This document shows, one piece after another, positions 17,782-26,750 of a DNA stretch of 64,000 bases. The position numbers and the translations under genes are program-made. The notes beneath the pieces are model-generated. The model did no database searches and was not told the DNA's origin. It worked only from the letters and a program-made list of their open reading frames with translations. Positions within the stretch are counted from its first letter, which is position 1. Each line of letters opens with the position of its first letter. This DNA comes from Parachlamydia sp. AcF125 (GTDB taxonomy: Bacteria > Chlamydiota > Chlamydiia > Chlamydiales > Parachlamydiaceae), in NCBI RefSeq assembly GCF_018342475.1, contig NZ_JAEMUD010000001.1:248001-312000 (forward strand), read 5' to 3'.

Positions 17782-18681
17782 ATGCTTAAAGTTTTTTATG
17801 TCACAATAGTGATTTTTATTTTCTTCTTTCTTATTTATCCTCTTATTGGGAAATCCACAGCCTCTCTTTTGCTAGTCAATATGTCTAATCGCCCTGACTT
17901 GCCTCGCAATTTTCGTATTTGCCACCAGAAGTTGTCCTCTTCCATAAATTCCAATCATCTAGCCGATTTGAATGCATCAGCAAGCGCTCAATTTTGCCCA
18001 GCTTCTCTAAGCAAAATTCTCTCTGTCCTGCCAACCAATAAAGTCACTCTCATTGATTTACGAGAAGAGTCCCATGGATTTATTAACGGAGATGCGGTCA
18101 GCTGGTATGGAACAAGGGGGTGGAGCAATCGGGGGAAAACATTAGCTCAGATCGAACATGATCAACTAGAAAAGCTTTCTATACATGGAAAAAAATCTTT
18201 TCTGATTGCTTATAAACAAAAAACCTATCCAATCCTCCTTTTTCCACGCCAGGTCTTTTCCGAGAAAGAACTCGCCAGCTCACTTAACATTGGTTATTTG
18301 CGCCTTCCTGTGACTGACCATTGCCGCCCCACAGATGAAATTATCGATCAATTTGTGGCATTCACACGAACCCTCCCTCCTGATACTTGGCTGCATTTTC
18401 ACTGTTCAGCAGGACAAGGAAGAACAACTACTTTTTTAGTGATGTATGACATTATCAAAAATGCGACCAAAGTATCGCTAGAGCATATTATTGAAAGGCA
18501 TGAAGCGCTCGGCGGCATTAACCTTTTTTCACTGCCTTCCGACCATTTTTGGAAGCACGAACATGCAGAACAAAGGGCTCAGTTTATTCGGATGTTTTAT
18601 GAATACTGCAAAGGTTGCTATCATTTTGAAACGCCTTGGTCTGTTTGGTTTGAGAAAAGGTGGCATGATGTGAATGAGTAG
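17782..18681 (+). CDS. Membrane-anchored or exported PTP-like phosphatase (phytase-type P-loop)
   Basis: The 299-residue protein has an N-terminal hydrophobic segment (about 5-23), either signal peptide or anchor. It carries the cysteine phosphatase P-loop HCSAGQGRTTT (His-Cys-x5-Arg, about residues 211-221) in WLHFHCSAGQGRTTTFLVMYDI. An Asp-containing segment upstream (LPVTDHCRPTDEIID) could supply the general acid. The layout resembles PTP-like inositol polyphosphatases (phytases) and related secreted effectors of intracellular bacteria. Possible substrates are inositol phosphates, phosphoinositides or phosphotyrosine. The gene is monocistronic; host-directed action is inference. Confidence 0.75.
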   Translation: MLKVFYVTIVIFIFFFLIYPLIGKSTASLLLVNMSNRPDLPRNFRICHQKLSSSINSNHLADLNASASAQFCPASLSKILSVLPTNKVTLIDLREESHGFINGDAVSWYGTRGWSNRGKTLAQIEHDQLEKLSIHGKKSFLIAYKQKTYPILLFPRQVFSEKELASSLNIGYLRLPVTDHCRPTDEIIDQFVAFTRTLPPDTWLHFHCSAGQGRTTTFLVMYDIIKNATKVSLEHIIERHEALGGINLFSLPSDHFWKHEHAEQRAQFIRMFYEYCKGCYHFETPWSVWFEKRWHDVNE

Positions 18682-18871
18682 CAAAAAAGAAAACTTTCAT
18701 TTATACTGATCGAGACTTTGGTTTTCTCCTGGAGAGAGGCGTGAAAACTCCGTGTAATTTTGCTATTAAGGCTAAGTTTTCCCAGAGAAAATAGTTTGTC
18801 AGTTAGATTAAAACAACTGACAATCAAAAAGCCCTTCCAAAATATGTGTTTTTAATTTTTAATTAAACCTT

Positions 18872-19825
18872 ATGACATTGCCCATGCCTTATTATGTTTT
18901 AGCTTATTACCATTTTACCCCCTTAGAAAATCCTCGAGAAGAAGTTTTATCCCATCAAAAATTTTTTCAGGATAGAGATGTTTCCTCCCGTATTTATCTC
19001 TCAGAACAAGGGATCAATGGACAGATGAGTGCCTCGGAAAAAGATGCCGAAGCCTATATGAATTGGCTGCATGCAAAACCCCATTTTGCCACGGTAGAGT
19101 TTAAGCTCCACACCCACCATGAACACGTTTTCCCTCGAAAGAGCGTTAAATACCGCAAAAATCTTGTGGCATATGACAAAGCTGTTAATCTCGCTTTGCA
19201 AGGAGAACATGTTTCCCCTCGAAAGTGGCGTGAAATGCTAGAAAATCCAGAACGTAAAATTTTGATCGATGTGCGCAATGATTATGAATGGAAAGTGGGC
19301 CATTTTGAAAATGCAGAGCTTCCCCCCTGTGAGACATTCCGGGAATTCGAGAACTATTCCGATCGTTTAAAAGAACAAGTCGACCCTCAAAAAACGCCTG
19401 TGATGATGTATTGCACAGGGGGAATACGATGTGAGCTTTATTCTTCCATTCTTAAGGAAAAAGGCTTTGAAAAAGTATACCAGCTACATGGAGGAGTGAT
19501 TAATTATGGGCTTCAAGAAGGCTCTTCTCATTGGAAAGGAAAATTGTTTGTGTTTGATGATCGGATGACAGTCCCTATAAGTGAAGAGGAAGCAGAAGTC
19601 ATAGGAAAATGTCACCATTGTGGCACTGCTGCAGACTCCTATTACAATTGTGCCAATATGGACTGCAACCATTTATTTATTTGCTGTGCAGATTGCCTGC
19701 ATCAATTAGCAGGCTGTTGCAAAGAACCATGCAAAAATGCTCCCAGAGTGCGCCCTTATCACCATCAAAATCCCCATAAGCCTTTTCGCAAATGGCATCA
19801 TTACTTTACAGAAAAAAATACATAA
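18872..19825 (+). CDS. trhO: tRNA uridine-34 hydroxylase TrhO (rhodanese family, YceA/YbfQ type)
   Basis: The 317-residue protein has an N-terminal acylphosphatase-like domain (about 5-95) and a rhodanese domain (about 120-225) with the active-site loop MYCTGGIRCE, whose Cys is essential in TrhO. A Cys-rich C-terminal zinc-binding tail (about 247-290) carries CHHCG, CANMDC, CCADC and CCKEPC. TrhO performs O2-independent hydroxylation of U34 in tRNAs, the first step toward 5-alkoxyuridine. Two ATGs (18872 and 18884) give nearly the same product. A hairpin follows the gene, so it is probably monocistronic. Confidence 0.93.
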   Translation: MTLPMPYYVLAYYHFTPLENPREEVLSHQKFFQDRDVSSRIYLSEQGINGQMSASEKDAEAYMNWLHAKPHFATVEFKLHTHHEHVFPRKSVKYRKNLVAYDKAVNLALQGEHVSPRKWREMLENPERKILIDVRNDYEWKVGHFENAELPPCETFREFENYSDRLKEQVDPQKTPVMMYCTGGIRCELYSSILKEKGFEKVYQLHGGVINYGLQEGSSHWKGKLFVFDDRMTVPISEEEAEVIGKCHHCGTAADSYYNCANMDCNHLFICCADCLHQLAGCCKEPCKNAPRVRPYHHQNPHKPFRKWHHYFTEKNT

Positions 19826-19848
19826 AGGTGGTTCGCGGTTAACCAACT

Positions 19849-19880
19849 AAAGGAGCCGCGATTCTTTAAATAGCTCCTTT
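19849..19880 (+). terminator. Hairpin terminator after trhO
   Basis: AAAGGAGC (19849-19856) pairs with GCTCCTTT (19873-19880), followed by CTTGGTCTCTTT. The T tail is interrupted, so strength is uncertain. Confidence 0.55.
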
Positions 19881-19997
19881 CTTGGTCTCTTTAGAGACTA
19901 TCAAAAATCTATAAAATTAAATAAGTAATTGTGTTAAGATGATTACCGTCTTAAAGTAAAAATGATTAAAAGTTTGAATACCTATGAGGATTTAAAT

Positions 19998-22016
19998 ATG
20001 GCTAATACTACCCCGATTGACGCTAAGTATTTTTTAGAGATCAGCAAAAATAGCTCCTCTCATGAAAGGACCTCTTCTTCCGATAAAGTGCTTGTTTATC
20101 GAGGAAAAACTTTTGAAGTTATTAACAAAGACCCGAAAGATCCAAAATTTAAAAAAGCTAAACTTGTTTCAACTATCTATCAACTTTATTCCTTGCGCAA
20201 GCATATCAATAATTCCTCACTTCCTTTGGAGCAACGTAAAGAGCTTGCAGCTGTAGCCCAGCGATTGCAGGTAAAGAAGAGATCCTGGTTTAGAAGTTTT
20301 TTTTCAGCTATTGCTAATTTACTCTCTGGCTACGGCTTTATAACCTCCTACGGCTTATACAATAAAATCAAAAAGGAGAGTGAAGGCCTCAACAATCTTT
20401 CTCCTGAAAGCCCCAAAAGTTTTCCCTCTTCTGTAAATCCACAGCCCCCTCACGATAAGGAAGAGAAAACTCAAAAAAAAGAAAAGAAAGCTGAAGAACC
20501 GCAAATTGCTGTTCAAGAGCCCAAAAAAACGCAACAATCTGAGCCACGCACCACTACGAATTCTCAAAAAACACCTGAAAGCCCCTCCTCTACCTATACG
20601 CCCTTGCAAACGCTTACTGCCAAGTCTGAAAACAGTAAAAAAGGCCTTCCAACCTCGCTACAGGAGCCGGCCTCAACTACAGCAGAGGCCCAGCCAACCA
20701 TAGCTGCACCTCAGCCTATGGCCGCAGCTAAAACCTCCGCTACTGTCGAAATAGTGCAACCGACCAAGGGGGAATCTAGTGAAAGAATGGATTTACCAGC
20801 AAAAGAAAAACCTTCCGCACAAGCTGAGACTATTCAGTCAGAAGAAGCTCAACCAAGTGCAAAAAAGCCAACTGTAAAAGACATAACATCCTCTTTTGAG
20901 GCTAAAGCACAAACTCCTCTAAGCGCAAATCAATCTGCCAAAAAAGCTTCCTCAATGACGATGCAAGAACAACCAACGAGCATACGCATAGAAGAATCTT
21001 CTCCAGCTGAAGGAACCTCCGAGCAAATAACAACTGCCCCTGCTCTAGAAGGTACCTCAACGCCGTCCCGGGCTGCTCAGCTAAAAGAAGTTCTCCAACC
21101 GGTTCAACCAGCCGTAAATCTAGCAAATAAAGAAGAGAAAGCAGCGGTCTCTGTTTCTCCAAGCACTGAAAGTCAAGAAGCGACTACAGAGCCAGTTGTT
21201 AAACCTACTAAAGAAAGAACCCCAATTCCTAAACCATCGTTCCAAATGTCGGAAACAGCTCCACCTCTTCCTCCTCGCCCATTATTGCCAAACGAATCGT
21301 TGAAAACTGAAACTTTGGCTAGCAAGCAACCTCAACTACAGGAAGCGGAACTAAAAATTCAAAAAGCCCTAAGGGGAGAATTTGCTTTCTTGCTTGCAAA
21401 GAAGAAAAGTTTAACAAGAACTGACAGGAAAAATTTTAAGGAAAAATTTGAAAAGAGAAATGTTGAAGATTTGGGAAAATACGATGTGCTTCATTTTGAC
21501 ACACCAAATTCCCCCTCCTCAGCGTGGATTCAGTTTATTTTCGAAACTCTCCTAGAAGCTAAAAACTTAAAAAAATTCATTAAAGCGCTTGTTTTTAACT
21601 CTCATTCTGATCAAGCCTTTCTTAATCTCGCTCAAGGGGCTTTAGTGTTAAAAACCCAAGACCAAGTCCTTTACATGCGCAAAATACTGAAGTATTATCA
21701 TGCGAAGGGAACTTTTAACCAAACATCCTTAAGCTCAATTGCACCAGAGCAAAATAAACACTTGTTGAGAACCTTTATTTTAGCGTGCTTAGATTTTAGA
21801 GATGAGAAGGGAAAAAGCTATCTACAAACAATCAGCCAAACTCCTCAATGGATAGTAGAAACCTTGCAAGATAAAAAATTTCAGAAGGAATTGACAGAAA
21901 ACCGAAGACAAAAGTTAGTGGAGTGGGCTGAAAATGCCTCGCCTCCTACGGATGAAGCCATTCAAAATGCCGTAAAAACCCTTAAAGAGGCTTTTTCAAA
22001 GAAAAAGCCTAGTTAG
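19998..22016 (+). CDS. Ser/Thr/Pro/Glu-rich protein of unknown function, candidate secreted effector
   Basis: No family was recognised. The 672-residue product has three parts. A folded-looking N-terminal part (about 1-130) ends in a hydrophobic stretch (WFRSFFSAIANLLSGYGFIT). A long low-complexity region of about 300 residues follows, rich in Pro, Ser, Thr, Glu, Lys and Gln, with a polyproline patch (APPLPPRPLLP). A helical, charged C-terminal domain covers about 435-672. The polyproline patch resembles an SH3 or WW ligand. I chose the ATG at 19998 with GAGG about 10 bp upstream; an in-frame ATG exists at 19962. The layout is common among chlamydial secreted or inclusion-membrane proteins, but secretion is inference. 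Confidence 0.6.
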   Translation: MANTTPIDAKYFLEISKNSSSHERTSSSDKVLVYRGKTFEVINKDPKDPKFKKAKLVSTIYQLYSLRKHINNSSLPLEQRKELAAVAQRLQVKKRSWFRSFFSAIANLLSGYGFITSYGLYNKIKKESEGLNNLSPESPKSFPSSVNPQPPHDKEEKTQKKEKKAEEPQIAVQEPKKTQQSEPRTTTNSQKTPESPSSTYTPLQTLTAKSENSKKGLPTSLQEPASTTAEAQPTIAAPQPMAAAKTSATVEIVQPTKGESSERMDLPAKEKPSAQAETIQSEEAQPSAKKPTVKDITSSFEAKAQTPLSANQSAKKASSMTMQEQPTSIRIEESSPAEGTSEQITTAPALEGTSTPSRAAQLKEVLQPVQPAVNLANKEEKAAVSVSPSTESQEATTEPVVKPTKERTPIPKPSFQMSETAPPLPPRPLLPNESLKTETLASKQPQLQEAELKIQKALRGEFAFLLAKKKSLTRTDRKNFKEKFEKRNVEDLGKYDVLHFDTPNSPSSAWIQFIFETLLEAKNLKKFIKALVFNSHSDQAFLNLAQGALVLKTQDQVLYMRKILKYYHAKGTFNQTSLSSIAPEQNKHLLRTFILACLDFRDEKGKSYLQTISQTPQWIVETLQDKKFQKELTENRRQKLVEWAENASPPTDEAIQNAVKTLKEAFSKKKPS

Positions 22017-22028
22017 CCTTTTGATTGA

Positions 22029-22057
22029 CCGAGCTTGACCTTAAGGGTCAAGTTCGG
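22029..22057 (+). terminator. Hairpin between convergent genes
   Basis: CCGAGCTTGACC (22029-22040) pairs with GGTCAAGTTCGG (22046-22057) with one G-T pair and a short TTAAG loop, followed by CTTCTCTT. The structure also overlaps the stop codon of the opposing gene at 22041. Confidence 0.6.
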
Positions 22058-22868
22058 CTTCTCTTCGTTGGGCAACCCATCGCATCATCTGGGCTTTGGT
22101 ATCCTCTAAAACCACGGTCAACCCCGGCTTAATCCCTTCCTCAGAAAGTTTAAAAGCCTTCATGGTATTGCAAATTCTTCCATCTAAACGCACCCCAATT
22201 CCTTGAATGCCTACCATATTGCCCCAATCTCCAAACATTTGAAGAGTCATCTCACAGGCAGTAATCATAAAAATGAGCTGTTTATCAGGATACTTTTCGA
22301 TTAGCTCAAAGATTTTCCCTCCAATAGAATGAATAGTGGGAATGGCCACTCCTATTGTATTTTGATCGGGAAGCGCATTCATCACTTTTCCAATAAAACA
22401 TTGCCGGCAGACTGGATGGGAGGGATCATGTTGACAATCCGCGGAGAAACGACCTGATGGACATTCAAAAGGCTTATGGCAGTAAGAAAAACCTACCACT
22501 AATAAAGTACGTTCTTGCTTTAATAGTTGAGCAAAATCTTCTAATGATTGGATCCCATACAAGAAAAAATCATTCTCTCGCTTGTAAGGTTTATCTTTTA
22601 ACAAAGATTTTAAATAGTTCCACCCATATTTTAAAGGATGACGCAAAAAACTGCGTAGAATTTTCCTATCGCGGTCGTGCTTCATCATCCAATAGAGGCT
22701 TTTCCATTTGAGCCATTTAGCTGTATCCGGAGTAATCCCTACCATGGAGGGCAATTGCTTTAAACCTTGAATAGGATATTCCTGAGATGCCTTGATAGCT
22801 CCTTGATCCCATTCTTGCTCAGCTTCTTTAAAGGAAGCTTTTTCATTCCACATTTTAAGTTTTGTCAT
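22041..22868 (-). CDS. Conserved-looking protein with a Cys cluster, unknown function
   Basis: No family was recognised with confidence. The 275-residue product is soluble. Its centre carries a compact cysteine cluster (about residues 129-156): CHKPFECPSGRFSADC followed by CRQC, plus single Cys residues later (about 205 and 232). The spacing suits a zinc or iron-sulphur site. The N-terminal third is Trp/Lys-rich and helical (KWLKWKSLYWMM). The C-terminal half looks like an alpha/beta fold (QLIFMITACEMTLQMFGDWG). A redox or metal-dependent enzyme is one possibility. The gene stands alone, convergent with the repeat-rich gene. Confidence 0.6.
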   Translation of the reverse strand: MTKLKMWNEKASFKEAEQEWDQGAIKASQEYPIQGLKQLPSMVGITPDTAKWLKWKSLYWMMKHDRDRKILRSFLRHPLKYGWNYLKSLLKDKPYKRENDFFLYGIQSLEDFAQLLKQERTLLVVGFSYCHKPFECPSGRFSADCQHDPSHPVCRQCFIGKVMNALPDQNTIGVAIPTIHSIGGKIFELIEKYPDKQLIFMITACEMTLQMFGDWGNMVGIQGIGVRLDGRICNTMKAFKLSEEGIKPGLTVVLEDTKAQMMRWVAQRREAELDP

Positions 22869-25525
22869 CGCTAAAATAAAAAAAGATTATCTCGTTTTTA
22901 AACTCTTATTTTTTATCATTAAATTATAGGCCATTGGTTGATTCTTTCCTATTTTTCTTGCTCACTTCTTCCTTTTTCACCCATGGACATTCAGTAATTG
23001 CCATTATTCTTTTGTCTATCTGATTTAGATAGACGAAATAGCAGGATTCGCTTTCAAAGCATTTTTCTCTATTAGCACCCTTTTACACGCCCTTATCATG
23101 AGACTAGACCCTTTTTCATCCCCTAAGGTTGACACCTGTATGCAATTTTGCTCCCATTCTCTTCACATGCTGATCTGCCAAGCAAGCTTGCCTTCTATTT
23201 ATACAAGTTTGAGCAAGCCTCAAATGGCGCACTTGCTGGCTCACCGGCAAAGGTCCTCAGGTGTTAAAAAGCTTAAAGGCAGCTTTCCTTGCCGCCTAAT
23301 TTCTTAATCTCTTTTATGGCCTCGATCCCCTTCATTATAGCCGCACCAGTTGCATCCTTATGCAGGATGATATCCTTTGACGGGAAAGGAAGTGGCTCTG
23401 CTCCGGCCTTTTCAATCTCTTACTAAGATTCACTTCCTTATATAAGCCTTATCTTCAAATCCTCTCATCCTTTGTTCCGAACCTTCTTAATCAGATTCTT
23501 GCTAGTCTCACTCTCTCCTGAACCACTCCCCTTGTCGGCCTACTGTAACACGAACTCTTTGCCAATATCAGGACCCACTCGAATAGGCAGCTTTCTCCAG
23601 GTTATGCATTTTGGCACGTCATGCCAGCATACCTTCCATTCACTGTATACTTTGAATCTTGCTGAACCGGATATAATCTCGCAAAAGGACGGCCATGATT
23701 TAATTTCTTAAGGGCCTTTCTTAGAGCTTTTGCTAGTTGGCAAGTCTGAACTAATCCCTAAACCCATCCAGCCTTGTGATCGTAAGCAGGCATCCTTTCT
23801 GATTAGCAAAAACACAAAAGATAGTTTCATGCATATATTTAAGATTGCCCTTTTATAAGGATGATCAGGGGCGTGCTATGGCTGCTTAAGCCTCTTGTGA
23901 CAACCAAAAAGCTTCAGGGTTGAATGGGAGATTTTAGGTTTGTATATCCTACCGATGCATGGGATGGGCCTACCAGGTTTTAGTTGACCTGCAAGCCTGC
24001 CTTATCCTATTTCTTTTTTCCATAAATTTCTCCACATGCCAGATGCTTAAGCCTTATCCATAGGATATTTATGCAACACGGCCTAATTTGTGCATCTAAG
24101 AGGCGAAAAGCCTTAATAAGAAAGGGGCTTTTATCAAACAATAAAGCCTTCATGACAAATAAGCATAGCCTTCTTTAGAAAGCTCGTCTAACTGCTGAAA
24201 TAAGAATTTTGCCTTTCTAAGGATTATGAATAAAAGGGATATAAAGATTCCTAATACTAGCTTATGCGATGCTTTTCTGCTAAGAGGACATTCTAAAAAT
24301 AGCTAATGGCTTGCTTATAAATAGGCTTAAGAAAAAACGCTTCTCAAGCAAGCCAAAAGCCTCTAATTGCAAAATGCGTATGGTTTTTAAATCAGGAACT
24401 AAATCTAACCCCAGAAAAACCCTGCATAAGCCCAAGCTATGCAAATTAGGTTCAAACGAAGCTATCTTTAACTCCGGTATTCTTAGCTATAAACCCATTT
24501 GAAAATGCTTCTCCGCCTGATTTTAATACTCCCCTAACAAGTAAATAAGTGTTCACTTAAAGGGAGCTTTTTCAATAAATACCTTTTTTCTTCCAGTGCT
24601 AGTTCCAGATGCGTACGTAGAAAGGCCTTTGCTTTTTCATAATTTCTTAAATGCCTATAAGAACTGCCAAGCATATAAAAAAGAAAAGCATCTCAGATAG
24701 GTTGCTATCCTTCCACAACTTTCGCAATTGCCGAAAATTCTTCTTCTTATCATCACACAGGGCAACCTGGAGGAGTGTATTTTCTCGGTGTTTTTAAAAA
24801 TCCAAAACGAAGCTCTTATTTTTTTCCAATATGTTGGTAAAGAATGGTCGCCTGCTTAACAAATGGCACTTCGAAATATCCATCTACTAGTTGCCTCTGC
24901 TAGCTTGAGGATAGCTCGCTTGCAAACTGAGCATGCCATATAACTCTTGATTGGGTTGCAAAGCGATGTTGCCTTCTCACATTATTAAAGCTGGAAAAAA
25001 GGGCTTCAGAATAAGAAAAGAACGAAATGAACGGATAAAAAAAACATCTCCCAACTGCCAATATTTATTCAGAAAACACGCGCTACTTACCTCTGAATAA
25101 AGCTTCCTTGCCGATAAATGATGTAAAAATAGAGAAGAAAATTGGATTTTAATCTTCAAATTCGCTAATTTGAAGGAGAAAAGGGTTCTAGACAGCCTTC
25201 TTAAAGATCGTTTTTGCCTCAAGCAATAACCTCATAAGATTTTCTGAATCATCGCCTTTTCGGTAAACAGTCTATCTTTTTAGGCAGGGCAGGATAAGTA
25301 ACTATTCTTTTCCAAGATGTTTCTTAGCCTTTTTGACTATGATAGGAAATGACTTTGAACCTATTCTTAAATCCATGTTTGGAAGAATAAGAATAAAAGA
25401 GAGATCCCTTTTCAGGTTTTTTGCATCAAAATTTTTGCCTTCGTAAAAAAAATGTTGCACAATATATCCAAAAGTAAATATTCAGTTAATTGTCATGAAC
25501 TCTAAATTTAAGGAGGAGAATCCGC
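22869..25525. other. 2.6-kb gene-poor, decayed region
   Basis: Only short, unconvincing frames are open here. The stretch shows many AAGCC/AAGCCT words in both orientations and no RNA gene. One TPR-like remnant was found at 24534-24692 on the minus strand and is listed separately. The rest looks like DNA left from inactivated genes. The last ~100 bp must hold the hctA promoter. Confidence 0.5.
24534..24692 (-). pseudogene. Remnant of a TPR-repeat protein
   Basis: The minus-strand frame ending in TAG at 24534-24536 encodes FYMLGSSYRHLRNYEKAKAF followed by LRTHLELALEEKRY. This fits one tetratricopeptide unit: Leu-Gly-x-x-Tyr, the Asn-Tyr-Glu-Lys-Ala block and a following helix. Upstream on the same strand, related coding-like sequence shifts frame and meets stops. 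It is therefore a fragment of a gene, not an active one. Confidence 0.4.
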
Positions 25526-25933
25526 ATGGCGTTGAAAGAGACAACAAAAAATATGAAGCATCTGCTTGTACAAATCGCTGAAGATCTTGAAAAAGCGGAT
25601 GCCGGCAACAAAGCAGCTTCCCAGCGTGTCCGTACAGGAACAGTAAAACTAGAGAAAGTTGCCAAGTTGTATCGTAAAGAATCGATTCAATCTGAAAAAG
25701 GCACAAAAGGCCGTGCAAAAAAACCTGCAGCTAAAGCAGCAAAGCCAAAAGCTTCTAAACCTGCAGCAAAAACTACAGCAAAAACTACAGCAAAAGCTTC
25801 TAAAGCAAAAGCAATTAAAGCTCAGCCAAAACCTGCAGCGGCAAAAGCTAAAAAAACAGCAACTAAAGCCCGCCCTATGTCTTTTAAAAGACCAACCGCA
25901 AAACTTCCTACTAGAAGAGCCGGCGCTAGATAA
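25526..25933 (+). CDS. hctA: Histone H1-like DNA-binding protein Hc1
   Basis: This is the chlamydial nucleoid-condensing protein that compacts DNA when infectious elementary bodies form. The 135-residue product has a conserved Hc1-type N-terminal domain (about 1-60, including MKHLLVQIAEDLEKADAGNK and a following Val-Arg-Thr-Gly-Thr segment) and a Lys/Ala/Pro-rich C-terminal tail with AAK, PAAK and TTAK repeats that resembles eukaryotic H1 tails. A strong AAGGAGGAG ribosome-binding site lies about nine bases before the ATG. The tail ends in a basic RRAGAR. A strong terminator follows. The SET-domain gene is about 1.4 kb downstream on the same strand. Confidence 0.95.
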   Translation: MALKETTKNMKHLLVQIAEDLEKADAGNKAASQRVRTGTVKLEKVAKLYRKESIQSEKGTKGRAKKPAAKAAKPKASKPAAKTTAKTTAKASKAKAIKAQPKPAAAKAKKTATKARPMSFKRPTAKLPTRRAGAR

Positions 25934-26750
25934 ATCGACAATGAGCGATATTTAAAATGGTAGGGAGGCTGTTGCCTCCCTTTTTTTAACTTCTGATTAA
26001 CTAATCAATGGGCTTTAAATTTTCCTTCCTTTTGCCAGCTTACGATTGAAACAGGCCTTTATGCTTAACTTGCTCCTATAGATTTGTAAGACATTTCTCA
26101 TTGGCTGCTATACCAGAATGTCTTTAATTTTATTCTAGCTCTCTCGGCTAGGTTCTTGCTACGACTTCGACCTTTAAATAAGTTAATCAACTTAAAACCT
26201 TCATTACCAATCGTTCAATCATTTCATCTACTAAAAGGCAACTGCTCGTGCTTGTCCTTATTTCGTGCTGTTGTAACAGGGCGTGAAAAATCCCCTTATA
26301 CACCCTCTTCTCTTATTTCCTTGCATCAATATCACCGCCTAATCCCCTGATCTTTCTTTCTGCCCCCCCTCTCGCCTCCTCCCCATAGGCGAGTGGAGAG
26401 TAACTTCATGAATGATGGTAGCCCAGAGAGAAGGAAGGGAAGAAGAATGAAATAAAAAAACAGGTAGGGAGAAAACCCTTATAATTTATAAAAAGTCTTA
26501 AAGAAATTAGTTTTTTCTGGTAAAGAAAGTGTTGGCACCTCGCCTGCGCCAAAGAAGGAAATGAAAGGAACATTTACTAGAAAACGCCTTTTTCTTATCG
26601 AAGACCGGGAAATCAACCATTAAAAACTTATTTTAATTAAGAGTGTAGAACAAAACACATAGGGCCCTTTAGGGGTAGTAGCAAAAAAACAAATAATTGC
26701 ACATTATATCTTTAATTGTATTTCTCATTATTTTTAAAAGAAAAGTGAGC
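25934..26750. other. Intergenic stretch between hctA and the F-box gene
   Basis: After the hctA terminator, the first ~60 bp resemble the start of the downstream SET gene (CTTCCTTTTGCCAG against CTTCTTTTTGCCAAG, then ATTGAAA in both). This suggests a worn copy of the hctA-SET junction. Beyond about 26050 nothing recognisable was seen. A 64-codon frame at 26156-26350 was not accepted. Confidence 0.4.
25963..25987 (+). terminator. Rho-independent terminator of hctA
   Basis: GGGAGGC (25963-25969) and GCCTCCC (25974-25980) form a 7-bp GC-rich stem with a TGTT loop, followed by seven T (25981-25987). Confidence 0.93.

Noticed and set aside
20355-20609. Arg/Leu/Phe-rich minus-strand frame
   Set aside because: Complement of the low-complexity Lys/Glu/Pro codons of the Ser/Thr/Pro-rich gene.
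23098-23711. Two short plus-strand frames (69 and 79 codons)
   Set aside because: No ribosome-binding sites, Ser/His/Leu-rich noise-like composition and no shared pattern.
24311-24502. 63-codon plus-strand Lys-rich frame
   Set aside because: Low-complexity composition, no start signal, inside the decayed region.
25763-25800. Short tandem repeat in hctA as a CRISPR or mobile element
   Set aside because: The repeated AAAACTACAGC units are in-frame codons of the Lys/Ala/Thr-rich histone tail.
25659-25955. 98-codon plus-strand frame inside hctA
   Set aside because: It is the out-of-frame reading of the Lys/Ala repeat of hctA, which gives Gln/Leu/Lys runs by codon periodicity.
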